DNA of 64,000 bases from Xestospongia bergquistia (lineage: Eukaryota > Porifera > Demospongiae > Haplosclerida > Petrosiidae), in NCBI GenBank assembly GCA_963965975.1, contig OZ014411.1:24783249-24847248 (forward strand), written 5' to 3'. Shown piece after piece: positions 23,179 to 35,131 of the stretch. Both the position numbers and the translations under genes were made by a program. Each line of letters starts with the position of its first letter. The first letter of the stretch is position 1. The notes under the pieces are model-generated. The model was given only the letters and a program-made list of their open reading frames with translations, was not told where the DNA came from and made no database searches.

Positions 23179-24866
23179 TTAATACATTTCAATATATTCC
23201 ACTTCTTTTATCTCTTCTTTTCTATTTAATGTCCTTTCCCAGTACTCCTCTATAATGACACGCTCATTAATTGTTGATGATTCATCTCTTTGTCTTTGTC
23301 TATACTGCCATGACACAAAACAATATAGTAGCAAGGAAAGTAATACTATTAAACTCTTAATAGTATAATACAACCAGTTGTGACCCAATTCACTATTTAA
23401 GGCAATAGTTAATGATACATATTTTATACTCAATAGACTATATAATATTCCAATTAATAGACCTTGCATATGATAAGGTGCCTGTGCAATGATGAATTCA
23501 TAAATAGTTAAGAACAAAAAACCAGATATTCCATTAAGAAATTGAGGCAGAATTAAAAACTCATATGGTAAAGGCTGTTCTATTTCCAAAAATACACAGA
23601 ATATGACCTGCAATAGTGAAGAAATACTGGATAAAAAGAGACCTAGACCAATACGCTTCAGTATTTTTGGTAACTTGTGAGAACAAAATGGAAAATTACA
23701 AATTGAAGACACAGTATACCAACAACAATAATCAAAACACTTATTGAGGTAGGGAAAACTAACAATATGCTTTCCATTAAATTAAAAGTGACTTTAGTAT
23801 CATTTGTATCAATTGTCATATTGAATAATTTAATATACTCACGAGCTGTTCCTGCTGTAGAGTCATTGAAGTGATAACCAAATAAAGACAACAAGATAAG
23901 TAAAATGTTTTTAAAACTCCTCACATCTTCCACTTGATCAGTTGTAAATGGTCCTCCATATCTCTCTTTAGCTCGGTCTAACATTCCTGGAGGAGCTTCT
24001 CCATAAGTGAAAGCACTACGTTGTAAAGGTCTCTTGTGTTTAATAGCATATTTGAAGATGTTATAAATCTGTTTGGCAGGATTAACTGTAGGTGGTGGCT
24101 CAATTATAATACGTCGTTTTATAAAACAAAGCATCAGAGAACCAGCTACAGTTGTTAGTGTCACAAAAATGTATATAACAATTGCTATTTTTGTTATATG
24201 GATTAAAAATTCTGACTGTCCTAAAGTTATCATCATTATCAAGATGAGAGCACTAAAAAATGATGGTAGATAAATTGTAAGGTTCTGCCAATAAATATAA
24301 TGTCTTAATTGATTTGATGAAGCAAACAGTAATTGGTCAGTACCAAGTTGAATAATGTTTGATTGAAACAAAGCAAATCCAAAGTAAACAGGCAAATTAA
24401 AAACATAGCTTAAAAGTAGTGTAATATCACTATTACTATGATAATAAAAGTTAACAAGAAGTCCGATAAAAATTAATATTACCATACCAATTGCTATAAG
24501 AATAGTTCCAGCAAGCACTACTCGATATCGAATGAACCTATCACCAAGAAGAGCCAGAAATGGAAAGAGAAGAAAATAACAAGATATTGGTGTATTTCTA
24601 ATATCTTCAGCCACAATATAAAGAGTATTAAACCTCGTGATGATAGACATGGATATAAATATGAACATCAAAAAACTAAGTGTTAATATCAAATAACTAC
24701 CTTTAGAAAGAGTAAAAGTCTTGTCACAGTAATTCCTGAATCTTTGCGTTGTCGTTGGTCTACGAGCTGAACTGATGTCTAGTGATAAATTACTTTCAGT
24801 GTCTTCTTCACGAGATGAGAAACTGGAAGGTCTATAACCAGACATAAGTGGTGAAGAATTCGCCAT
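23179..24866 (-). pseudogene. POT/SLC15-like transporter, copy 3, frameshifted
   Basis: The ATG is at 24866 (MANSSPLMSG). The N-terminal frame runs through TM8 to CLQFVIF, then the C-terminal frame resumes at FPFCSHKLPK and runs to 23179 with the full WQYRQRQRDE tail. The break is a one-base contraction of an A5 run to A4 (ggaaaaatt to ggaaaatt) at about 23692. Homopolymer slips are a common sequencing error, so the gene may be intact in the animal. The conserved loop FTYGEAPPGMLDRAKERYGG is unchanged. Confidence 0.8.
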
Positions 24867-25440
24867 CTTCAATAATCAATTTTGGATGAGCCCAACACTC
24901 GTCGGGGAATATCAAAAACGTGTACTGAACTGGATCGTGGGCTGGACTATATATCAACTACAAAGAAATCACACAATGAAGGTTATTATTTCTACAGATT
25001 ATATGTTGCAAACACGTGGTCACGGCTGACAGTAGAACCTTCTTTCGTATTTTTTTCACTTCAAATTTCACACAACATTCTACCATATCTTACTGAAGTA
25101 CACAAGGAGTACCTAAAGTTACTTACTGTTGTTATAGTTTATAAGCTTTTGTTATTTTAATCAACAAACATGAAACATCTTATGATGGTTAATAATTAAT
25201 AAACATATCAATAAATTGTATGAACAGTTTAGTCAAATATATTGGGATGATTTAAAAACATCTTTTAAGAACGATGACATTTTATTAAGGTGTGGTTCCA
25301 TAATCATGAGAGAGTCCAGTCCATGGTCCACATTTTACCATGTATTCTTTGATGTTTCACATATTGTCATATTGATGACAATTGGACAATCACTTTCATA
25401 AGCAATTATCATTGACCTATTTACAGTGACAGAAGAGTTA

Positions 25441-25661
25441 TAGGTATTTTAGAAGCAACAAAGTAGTTAATATATTTCACCATATTCCTCTTCTTTTCTA
25501 TTTAATGTCTTTTTTAGTACTTTACTATAATTATACACTCATTAATTGTTGAGATACATCTTTTTGCCTTTGCTATACTGCCATGACACACAACAATATA
25601 GTATCAAGGAAAGTGATACTATTAAACTCATAATAGTGTAATAAAACCATGCAGTTATGAC
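25441..25661 (-). pseudogene. Transporter fragment, 3' part, interrupted by hAT MITE
   Basis: Antisense match to the C-terminal tail and last TM of the transporter family, with indels (compare 1140-1330). It continues on the other side of the insertion at 26437. It ends in the target duplication GTTATGAC. Confidence 0.75.
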
Positions 25662-26436
25662 CAGACATGGGACCAAGTACATTTGAAAGTACTTAAGTAA
25701 AGTACAAGTACTTTCAGAAATTTTTAAGTACAAGTACAATAATGAAGATGTATAAGTACAAGTACAAATGCTTCAACTGATAGATATTATGAATTAAGAA
25801 GTGCTTGGTAGTCTTTGCTGCTTAGATACTGTTCAAACAATCAAATGTCAAACAGTATTATAATTATAGTACATTATTGCATCTTGTAAGCATCAACTGT
25901 TTAAATCTATCATTGTTCAGTCTACACCTCTCTGGTATTAAATTTTTTTCCCACAATGCTGAACAGTGTCTCCAGTGATGAAGACAAAGAAGGTACTCCA
26001 AGAGCTTCTTTGGCAAGCTTTGCAAGAGATGGATACTTTCTATGATTCTATTTCTAATACTTGGCTGGGTTTGTGTCCATGGAGACACAAGGAGCTACTA
26101 TTTGTGTTTGAATTAATCTGGAAAGGAATAGTTTCAGCCTCAGACTCGAGCATGAAGATAAGTAAGGTTTTTCCTCTTCTTTGAAGGTGGTTCCAAACTT
26201 TCTTCAGCATGAATTGAGTGGGGTTAACTTTGTCACTTTGATGAATAAGATTAAAAGGACTTAAATGTACTTGTGAAAGTACTTACAAGTATTTAAGTAC
26301 TTGCAAGTACATACCTAAGTACAAGTACAAGTACTGTGTAGAAATGAAGGAAAGACTTAAGTATAAGTACAAGTACTTTCATAGCTGTACTTATAGTACT
26401 TAAGTACAAGTACTAATGTAGTTGGCCGCATGCTTG
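25662..26436 (-). mobile_element. Non-autonomous hAT element with 8-bp target duplication
   Basis: The 775-bp element is flanked by GTTATGAC (25654-25661 and 26437-26444). The ends CAGACATGGGACCAAGTACA and (reverse complement) CAAGCATGCGGCCAACTACA are imperfect TIRs, followed by long subterminal arrays of AAGTAC-type repeats on both sides. On the minus strand its interior retains a hAT transposase C-terminus: KYPSLAKLAKEALGVPS, SLETLFSIVGKKF, then after a frameshift PERCRLNNDRFKQLM. It is thus a deletion derivative of an autonomous hAT. The homologous transporter sequence without the insertion confirms the boundaries. Confidence 0.9.
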
Positions 26437-26715
26437 GTTATGACCCAATTCACTATTTACAGCAATGTTTAATGATACATACTTTATACTCAATTGACTA
26501 TATAATTTTTCCAATTAATACACCTTGCACATGATAAGGTGCCTGTGCAATGATGAATTCATAAATAGTTAAAATAAAAAATCAGAAATTCCATTAAGGA
26601 TTTGAGGCGGAATTAACAACTTGTATGGTAAAGGCTCTCTATTTCAAAAAATACACAGAATATGACATGCAATATTTAAGAATTACTGGCTAAAAAGAGA
26701 CTTAGACCAATATGC
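26437..26715 (-). pseudogene. Transporter fragment, other side of hAT insertion
   Basis: Continues the fragment 25441-25661 (tatgacccaattcactattt) through the TM9-TM12 coding region, with frameshifts. It ends at the same junction as 1-133 and 14639-14896. Confidence 0.75.
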
Positions 26716-27360
26716 TACCAAGATATTGCTCAATAAAAAAGCAAAAAAACCAGTAATATCTAGCAGAGGTATGCTAGTTGAAAACATATACACATATATA
26801 TGTGTGTGTGTGTGTGTGTATGTAGCAAAATGGTGTATAGAATTTTGCCAGACTTTTCTACCAAAGTACTATAGAGTATATAATTGGTCAGTATAATGCT
26901 AGAAAACTCTTGTTAAAATTACTAAGATAACCCAAAGATATATGTTATAGATTTATAGCAATGAATTAGAAGCAATATTAATGTATGTTGAGATAGAGAA
27001 CAATAAAAGTTGTTGTACATGTATCCTGTAAAACAAACTTACAGGATGGGAAGAGGTTTTAACAGATATATTAAATGTCATTTTAACAATGGATAGCAAT
27101 AAATAGAATATTGCTGTTGTAACTTTTAAAATTATTAAAATAATATTGTCTAACAGGAAATATGGAATTTATATACAGAGTACTTTAGAAAAGGTATACC
27201 TTATATAGGGGGAAGTTAAATGGTCATGATGCATAGCCTATACAAAGGGAGGTAATATGTTCTTATAAATAGACATTACTATACTCATTTATTCAATAAC
27301 TGTCTCCTATATATTGTCATATAACACAATAATAAAATAATTTTACTCTTGATGGTTATT
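26716..27360. repeat. Duplicated 3'-flank block with TG microsatellite
   Basis: Third copy of the block at 134-1134 and 14897-15941. It breaks off at about 27360 and is not followed by a transporter copy. Confidence 0.7.
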
Positions 27361-28031
27361 TTATTGCTTAATATCATACCATATGCAAGTCACATACAAT
27401 CTTAATTGTGTCGTTGTTTAATTTATTTTCAATTTCTTCTTTTTCAGTGTTCTTTGGCTTTGCTAGTCTAACTGATATTTTTTTGGCTTTTACAAGTGCT
27501 GAAGAATGGTTATTGTGGAGCTATAGTTTTATTTACTTGTTCATGTTGTGTCGGTGCAAGTACTGGTTTCGTCTCCTCTAAATGACATTTTATTAGTCTT
27601 ATTGTGGTACCAAGCTGTGTGTTTATTGTTGGTAATGTCTGTTTATCAGTACAGTGTTCTACTAATGTTTTAATAATCTGGATTTTGTTAAAAATGTGTT
27701 GTCTGATTTCAATATACACATACCATGCAAAATATATCTGTGAATTCTTGAAAAAAAGACATGCAGACAATTCAATGTACAATTGACAAAAATACTAAAG
27801 TTGCATAGCACTTTCTTTAAGTAACATCAAACATCTGTGAAAGTTTGGACAATGAATCAGTGATTGCACTATTGCATTTGCAAAAACATGTGTTTCCTAG
27901 ATTCTGTAGTACAACTTCAGGAAACTTTTTGCTACTTTGACAAGCAGCAAGAACTTCAGAAAAATCATCATAATCCATTCTTTAATGTTGCACTCATGCG
28001 TCTTAATGTTTTATTAATTGTGACCTAATTA
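27361..28031 (-). other. Unrecognised stretch with two small minus-strand ORFs
   Basis: On the minus strand, 27978-27817 encodes a 53-aa ORF (MDYDDFSEVLAACQSSKKF…). Further down, a stretch after a ccag acceptor (about 27680) encodes IIKTLVEHCTDKQTLPTINT … to a stop near 27510. The composition looks protein-like, but I recognise no domain and cannot join the two pieces confidently. It could be a small gene or a transposon-derived remnant. Confidence 0.25.
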
Positions 28032-28233
28032 GCAGTAAGGGACTACTTCTGTCAAAACTTTGGTGACCTGATTTGTGAAAAGGCACCACTAGCTGTTAAA
28101 ATACCTCAAAAACAGTTTTGCATAGATATGAATTAACTGTATGTATACAAAACTGCTTTTTGAGATGTTTTAACAGTGGTGCCTTTTCACAGATTAGGTC
28201 ACAAACATTTTGCCAGAAGTGGTCCCTTATTGC
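28032..28233. mobile_element. Foldback/MITE-like element
   Basis: The arms GCAGTAAGGGACTACTTCTG (left) and GCAATAAGGGACCACTTCTG (right, reverse complement) extend inward about 90 bp, including GTGAAAAGGCACCACT in both. The loop is about 25 bp. No obvious target duplication. It ends about 200 bases upstream of the only intact transporter gene. Confidence 0.7.
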
Positions 28234-28319
28234 AAATCCAAGTCACAACTCGTAATATATATTATTCATGGCATCTGTAGTCGTCACGCCTATCTTCATG
28301 AATTTTTAAAGAAATTCTT

Positions 28320-28437
28320 AGCCATTCGTGTTCTCAACTCGACTCAGTCCAGTCCAGACTGTCCAGTCCAGTCCACGGTCCGGGTTTTAGAAATATCCCG
28401 ACGAGTGTGTGGCTCATCCAGCCATTGAATATTACAG
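28320..28437 (+). promoter_or_regulatory. 5'-proximal region of the intact transporter
   Basis: Contains repeated CCAGTCCAG words (about 28345-28380) and the family block AATATCCCGACGAGTGTGTG followed by GCTCATCC, ending just before the ATG. The block is conserved upstream of all five copies; its function is inferred. Confidence 0.4.
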
Positions 28438-30111
28438 ATGGCTAATTCTTTACCACTTACGTCTGGTTATAGAACTTTCAGTTACTTAACTCATGAAGAT
28501 GACACTGAAAGCAATTTATCACTAGACATCAGTCCAGCTCGTACACCAACGAGAATGCAAAGATTCAGGACTTATTGTGAGAAGACTTTTACTTTTTCTA
28601 AAGGTTGTTATTTGATTTTAACACTCACTTTTTTGATGTTTGTATCCATATCCGTATTTAACACGACATTGATATTTAATACTCTTTATACTGATGATAC
28701 AGATACTAAAAATGACCCAACATATTGTTTTTTTCTTCTCTATCCATTTCTGGCTCTTCTTGGTGATAGGTTCATTCGATATCGAGTAGTGCTTATTGGA
28801 ACTTTTCTTATAGCAATTGGTACTGCAATAATTACTATTATTTGGCCTTTCGTTTATAATCATAATAGTGGTATCACACTACTTTATTATGCTTCTAGTT
28901 TGCCTTTTTACTTTGGATTTGCTTTGTTTCAATCTAACATTATTCAATTGGGTACTGACCAATTGCTGTTTGCTTCATCAATTCAATTAAGATATTATAT
29001 TTATTGGTATAACCTTATAACTTGTCTACCATCATTTTTTAATATTCTCATTTTGATAGTGATGATAATGATCAGTTGGACAGATGATTTTACAACACTA
29101 ATAACATTAGTTCTATACATTGTTGCAATACTATCAAATGTAGCTGGATTTCTTTTGCTTTGTTTTATAAAACGACATATTGTAATTGAGCCACCACCTA
29201 CAGTTAATCCTACCAAACAGATTTATAACATCTTCAAATATGCTATTAAATACAAGAGACCTTTACAACGTAGTGCTTTCACTTATGGAGAAGCTCCTCC
29301 AGGAATGTTAGACCAAGCTAAAGAGAGATATGGAGGACCATTTACAACTGATCAAGTGGAAGATGTGAGGAGTTTTAAAAACATTTTACTTATCTTGTTG
29401 TCTTTAGTTGGTTATTACTTCAATGAGTCTACAGCAGGAATAGCTCGTGAGTATGTTGAATTATTCAATATGACAATTGATACAAATACTACTAAGATCA
29501 GTCTTAATTTAATGGAAAGTATAGTGTTACTTTTCCCTACCTCAATAAGTGTTTTGATTATTGTTGTTGGTATAATGTGTCTTCAATTTGTAATTTTTCC
29601 ACTTTGTTCTCACAAGTTACCAAAAATGCTGAAGCGTATTGGTCTAGGTCTCTTTTTATCCAGTATTTCTTCACTATTGCAGGTCATATTCTGTGTATTT
29701 TTTGAAATAGAACAGCCTTTACCATATGAGTTGTTAATTCTACCTCAAAGTCTTAATGGAATATCTAGTTTTTTGTTCTTAACTATTTATGAATTCATCA
29801 TTGCACAGGCACCTTATCATATGCAAGGTCTATTAATTGGAATATTATATAGTCAATTAAGTATAAAATATGCATCATTAACTATTGCCTTAAATAGTGA
29901 ATTGGGTCACAATTGGTTGTATTACACTATTAAGAGTTTAATAGTATTACTTTTATTTCTACTATATTGTTTTGTGTCATGGCAGTATAGACAAAGACAA
30001 AGAGATGAATCATCAACAATTAATGAGCGTGTCATTATAGAAGAGTACTGGGAAAGGGCATTAAATAGGAAAAAAGAGATACAACAAGAGGAATATAATG
30101 AAATATATTGA
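28438..30111 (+). CDS. POT/SLC15-like 12-TM transporter, intact copy
   Basis: The only undamaged member of the local family: 557 aa, single exon. Predicted role is proton-coupled import of small peptides or related solutes across a membrane; the substrate is unknown. After a charged N-terminus (residues 1-45) come about six TMs (for example YLILTLTFLMFV, CFFLLYPFLALL, FYFGFALFQSNIIQLGTDQ). A cytoplasmic loop (about 245-310) with SAFTYGEAPPGMLDQAKERY and GGPFTTDQVEDVRSF leads to six more TMs and a basic tail (WQYRQRQRDESSTINERVII). The ExxER proton-coupling motif of bacterial POTs is not visible in TM1, so the mechanism may differ. The start is supported by the same MANSLPL opening in paralogues. 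It lies in opposite orientation to the other copies. Confidence 0.82.
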   Translation: MANSLPLTSGYRTFSYLTHEDDTESNLSLDISPARTPTRMQRFRTYCEKTFTFSKGCYLILTLTFLMFVSISVFNTTLIFNTLYTDDTDTKNDPTYCFFLLYPFLALLGDRFIRYRVVLIGTFLIAIGTAIITIIWPFVYNHNSGITLLYYASSLPFYFGFALFQSNIIQLGTDQLLFASSIQLRYYIYWYNLITCLPSFFNILILIVMIMISWTDDFTTLITLVLYIVAILSNVAGFLLLCFIKRHIVIEPPPTVNPTKQIYNIFKYAIKYKRPLQRSAFTYGEAPPGMLDQAKERYGGPFTTDQVEDVRSFKNILLILLSLVGYYFNESTAGIAREYVELFNMTIDTNTTKISLNLMESIVLLFPTSISVLIIVVGIMCLQFVIFPLCSHKLPKMLKRIGLGLFLSSISSLLQVIFCVFFEIEQPLPYELLILPQSLNGISSFLFLTIYEFIIAQAPYHMQGLLIGILYSQLSIKYASLTIALNSELGHNWLYYTIKSLIVLLLFLLYCFVSWQYRQRQRDESSTINERVIIEEYWERALNRKKEIQQEEYNEIY

Positions 30112-30179
30112 CAACTTTGTACTTTTTTGCTTACAAATTAAATTACCACATTAATCACAGATATGAATGCATACAATTT

Positions 30180-30441
30180 TATTAACTTTATGTAAACAGA
30201 TTTATTGTTTGTATAAAGAGTGGCAGTTTCAATTGATCAATAATATACACAATAAAAGTATAACAAACATACATGTATACATATTTTGGGTTATTAACTT
30301 TATGTAAACAGATTTATTGTTTGTCTCCTTTTGTATAGCTATTGTTTTGTCAACAATTTTTTATAAAGAGTGGCAGTTTCAATTTATCAATAATACACAC
30401 AATAAAAGTATAACAAACATACATGTATACATATTTTGGGT
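30180..30441. repeat. Tandem duplication in the 3' flank, plus orphan 5' block
   Basis: A unit running from attaactttatgtaaacag to catgtatacatattttgggt occurs twice (about 30180-30293 and 30294-30441). Immediately after (30438-30480) comes GTGAGCCCCACACTCGTCAG, a copy of the transporter 5' block in antisense with no ORF attached. Confidence 0.7.
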
Positions 30442-30481
30442 GAGCCCCACACTCGTCAGGGATTATCTAAAACCTGGACTC

Positions 30482-32500
30482 TGGATTAGTCTGGTGTTGC
30501 TGAACCTTCCCTAAGAGAGGAAGTGTCTGGGGATAAGGGCATATAAGTCTCGTACAGCAGAAATGAGGATATGGGTATGGCATAAACAGACCTGAAATGG
30601 CTATGTGTGGAGGTCAGCCTTCAATTTTTAACCCTTTTGTTTAATCTGGGTCTCGCATGCGCATAATTAAATTATACACAGTTATTTCCATGAATAAAAT
30701 TATAGCCAAATTGTTTTACACAGCATTACAGCCTCCTGGTATCACCAACACAGCTAGCGATTGCTATGCTAATAGTGTCCTCTTCTGCTGAATCATCCTA
30801 TTTTTTAGAATTCCTGCAATCAACCAGTAAACATACATGTTGTGAATGTACAAAATCAGATATAATATATATTTTGTAAGTTTAAAGTTAACAAAAATTG
30901 AAATTACTACAAATTTATGCTGTCACACAGGTGTATGTTTACTGAATTAGGTATTACAAAATCTATACAACATGTACAGGTATAGCAGTGGTACAACAAC
31001 ACTTTCATCAGAATCTCTTGTTCAAACACTATCAAGTAAAAGAGAAAAATACAGTAAATATCAGAGCTTATTATTGTGAACAGATATGAATGAATCATTT
31101 GTTCCCATTAGATACCAAGATGGTCATGAGTATTACATCCAAACAGTCAATAATTTAACTGAATTATTTGTTACAAGATAAGAAGGCATTGTATCGCATC
31201 TTAAAGGTTTTTTTGCTGACTACATGACAAAACAACTAGTAAATAAAAAAAAAATATGACTGGATGGAAACAATACAGTAATATTATTATCAGCTCTCTG
31301 ATTCTTTCTATGTAACAAATGTAATTACAACAACAGTAACACATAGACTAGTAGTACATGTGCTTGAATATAATTGAAAATAGATGTCAGTAATGATATT
31401 AAGAATGGTGCTCAATACTATTTTGAACAAGGTAACAAGAAATATGAAAAAAACAAGTAAGTCCATCTTTAGGACTATTGACTATTGACATCAGTTGTTA
31501 TCTTTAAAAGACTGAGTGCTCACTTGTTCAAGTACAGAAATAGAACATTAGATAAGATGTACGTAGTTATACAAGAAAACACATACATCTGTATATTAAC
31601 ACTGTATGTATGTTTATTTGTATCACATACAGAAAACTACATTAAAAGTAGGCAGTGCTATTTACAAACCTGTGGGGATAGTGAAATATGAGAATAGACA
31701 CTACTCTTCATTTATACACTCCACGGAAAAGAGTACTAAATGATTGTATGTCAGTGAAACTAGAGTATGTACAAATTATATTTTGTATAGTCAATCACCA
31801 GTAACATAGGTTACTCCTGTTGTTAATACAGCAACAATCATTCAACAAGATCCATTCATGCTTTTCTATCAATTAGATGAAGGTACAAATGTACATGCAC
31901 ATTTCATATAGGGAATGTAAACATGTAGACAATAAAAACAACACACTGTCTACGCAATCCATTATGTGTCTCACTACAATAGACTACTTAACAGATGAGG
32001 TGAATACTATGTGAATACTATATGGTCAGTCTGAACAAAGCAATTATTTTAGGTCATTCAAGCATCATAATGGCAAAGGATTAGCAACAGTATGATAAAT
32101 CTAATGTACTATTGTGTATTTTACATATATTGTCAGAACGAAAAGAGTTTATGTATTAGGATCTGAGTTTATCAGGAAGTTATGCTGGATACAAGTCAGT
32201 TATAAAATTGCATCAAAATGTATGTAACAATTTTTAAAAGTCAAAATGCCATTTACTGGTACACAGGTCAACCTTACAAACAAGATCTACTATTGTGTAT
32301 TATTAAAAATGTTGGATGTCATTGGACACTACTAGTACAAAAAATCAGTTACATATTACTACTATATTACTACTTCTATACACAAAACAGGTTAAAGACT
32401 TCTACCAGAGACAAACAGAATATTTTGGTTCATACCAAGGATCTGTGCAAACTTATTAGACAAAATTAAAGTACTATAATCCTGACTACATTCAAAAACA
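30482..32500. other. Intergenic stretch, no gene seen
   Basis: Two kilobases without a convincing ORF, splice pattern or repeat. The small ORFs at 31485-31691 and 32218-32469 lack features. Confidence 0.4.
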
Positions 32501-32509
32501 TTCTTTCAA

Positions 32510-33982
32510 ATCCAAATAGATACAATTAAGAAAAAGGAAAGAATGGCAGTAAGTTCACTAAAAATGTAATAAGTATGAAGATAGTTGTGATCAACAATGT
32601 TAGGACTGTCTAATAATGTTATTGAGCACCTAAGAAGAGGAGCTACCAGCAAAAAAGCAAAAAAAGCTTATATATTATATATTATAGTGATATTGAAATG
32701 GGAGAGTTAAAACAATCTGCATGAACATATTGAAATGTCTCTTCTTATTTCCCAAAATTGTATAAGGATAAAAGTGATTTTAGATTTAAAAACATTTTTT
32801 TAGAATTATATATCTATAGTACTTTTGCTTATACTACTTACCAATAATTCATTACATTATAGAATTTTACAAACAGTTAGAAGTTACTTCTCCAGAAGAT
32901 TCTTACATAAAACTTTATCCAACACTAAGAGCTGGTCATGGCTGTATTAAAGAAGACAGTCTGTGACAATCTTTCAAGGAAATGTATTCCAATGTTTAAA
33001 TTGTAATATTACATGTTCATATCAGTAGGTTTGAGAAAGAGTCATTAAGTGACAAAAAATAGATTCTGAAGATTCCTGAATCAATTTCTCTTCCATTACA
33101 ACCTAAAATACAGGTTTGAAGATATTATAATTATTATTTCTTTAAAGTTTCTCAATTGATCTTTTGTTCTTATCTTTAATGTACATAAGTATGGTCTATT
33201 AATTTAAAAAAACGCTTATCACTAAAAACTAATACTCACACTTAAATAGTAATTTTATAAGAAAAGAAATTGCTCCTTAATTTTTAGTAATTTTTTACAT
33301 TTTTTTATTTTTTTATTTTTTAGTACATCTTAAGTGAAGCATTTTTGTATAGTTTTTAATTAATGTTAATTACTAAGAATTTTCTGAAGAGAGGAAAAGC
33401 TAGTATGTGGTATGGTATGTAAGCAATCTAAATTAATTATATCAGTAATTAAATTTTTGCTTATTGAGGGCACTAACTTAATAAGCATAAAATTATGATT
33501 TACAGTCAACAACCCAAGAAACTTCTTCTCAAAAAAAGTGTCAGTACATTTCTTTCTTGGCCTTCAAAAAAGACAAAATTGTGTTCAAATGGTGCACTGC
33601 ATACTCATACTATAGCTGTTATGTAAGTCGATTACAGATTTTCTTATAATCATGCCCATTTAAAATTAAATTTTCACTTTCTTCTTCTATATTGTAATTA
33701 GACTTGTCAATAAGGACACTAAATCAACCTTTATTTATATTTTTTAACAAAGACATGAATTGTTGTTCATGTTTCATTAAAAATATTTTCAAAATAACAA
33801 TTACTTGTAATAAAGTCTATATGTTTCTATTTAATTTGTTATATAGGTCTGACAGAGTTAGGCAGTGGAAAGTATTTTATCATGACAACAACTATGGACT
33901 TAACATTCCTTCTCTTCATAACTCACTTGAGGATTTGATACAAGACCATTCTGTCTACCCTTTAGTTCAGATGTTAGACTAG
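32510..33982 (+). pseudogene. Decayed paralogue of the death-domain/SH2 gene (3' half)
   Basis: Ordered, same-strand matches to exons 3-end and 4 to 11 of the gene at 40.4-46.65 kb. Exon 4-like about 32690-32755 (has an internal TGA). Exon 5-like about 32872-32990. Proline exon-like about 33045-33115 (TAG inside). SH2 exon 9-like 33378-33410 (TAG inside). SH2 exon 10-like 33508-33625 (the FLxR position now reads FLSWPS, losing the phosphotyrosine Arg). SH2 exon 11-like 33847-33982 with a truncated end. The large intron 3 of the intact gene is absent: about 32650-32690 joins its two ends directly. The death domain is missing. Confidence 0.85.
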
Positions 33983-34290
33983 TCTTTCCAATTAATATTA
34001 TGTGTACAATTATAATTTTAATGTGAAATGTTTAATTAACCTTATACATCATGACCAGTTTAATAAGTAGTCATATAAAGTAACTCACCCAATAGTCTTT
34101 AATAATCATTCAGATAGGAGAAAAGTACACTGAAACAAAATGAAAACAAACTGATTTTGTCATCACAATATTAGGACTATAAGACATAAATATATTTGTA
34201 AAGAAACATTGGTTGAGATACACTTCAGGAAACTCTTATTGGTAGTAGTAAAAATTGCCCATTCCATACTAGTATTTTCCTAATTATTAG
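33983..34290. other. 3' flank of the decayed SH2 paralogue
   Basis: Matches 46651-46760 (cattaattaa type tail, …catgaccagtttaataagtag…), showing that the duplication reached past the gene end. Confidence 0.6.
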
Positions 34291-35131
34291 TCTCCTATAT
34301 TTTAACAACATATACTAAACAGCCATGCACTCTATAATTCTCAAACGTAAATGAGAGCACAAGTGGGACATATGTCAATCCATGAGCTAAGATATTAACT
34401 TCTCATCCTAGGTTACCATTAATTTCCTGTGACATACCTAATAATTAAGGTTATGGCTCAGTTTAGTTAGGACTTGTATTTTTGTTAGACCACCTCAATA
34501 CAATTGAGGATTGATTGCTGCATTGATAACACCAACTTGAAATAGTAAAAGCTACTGCGTATGTAAATTCAAAACAAATTGATTGCAGTAGTGCTAAGTT
34601 TTCTTTTTGATGTTAATAAAGTCCTTGATATATTACTGTATGATAACTATTATATTAGCAACCATAGAGACTTTATTGTATGGATTTGTATTCACCTTCC
34701 ATGTCCACAATACTCAAAAATTAAAAAAAGTTATAACATTTGTTTATTTTTAGGGAAGTATTATAAGTCTACTACATACATATTCAACAGCCATGCACTC
34801 TATAAGAAACAATAGTAAATAAGAACACAAGTGAGACAGATGTCAATCCAAGAGGTAAGAAGTTAGTATCTCATCAAAGTTAATGATGACCTTAACTATT
34901 TATTGAAATAAGGTTATAGTTCAGTTTAGTTAGTTTTAGTGCTATTGTCATACCAGCTCAGTGCAATTCAATTGCAAGGTAACTATGCCAAGTTCACATA
35001 GTAAAAGGAATTGCATATGTAAATTCTTCATTGGATGAGTGTGAAATTTGGTTTTTAATGTTAATACAGTGTTGATAATGTGTAACAATAACTTGTAATT
35101 CAACAGATTAAAGTTTAATTCAGGTTATACA
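34291..35131 (+). repeat. R-family repeat, two units, abutting a transporter
   Basis: Two ~0.46-kb units. Each contains TATAGTTCAGTTTAGTTAG-like, AGTAAAAG…ATGTAAATTC and TTCCATGTCCACA words also found at 46.8-49.1 and 50.97-52.8 kb. The last unit is cut at CAGGTTATA (about 35131), exactly where homology to the transporter coding region of copy 5 begins. Confidence 0.75.
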
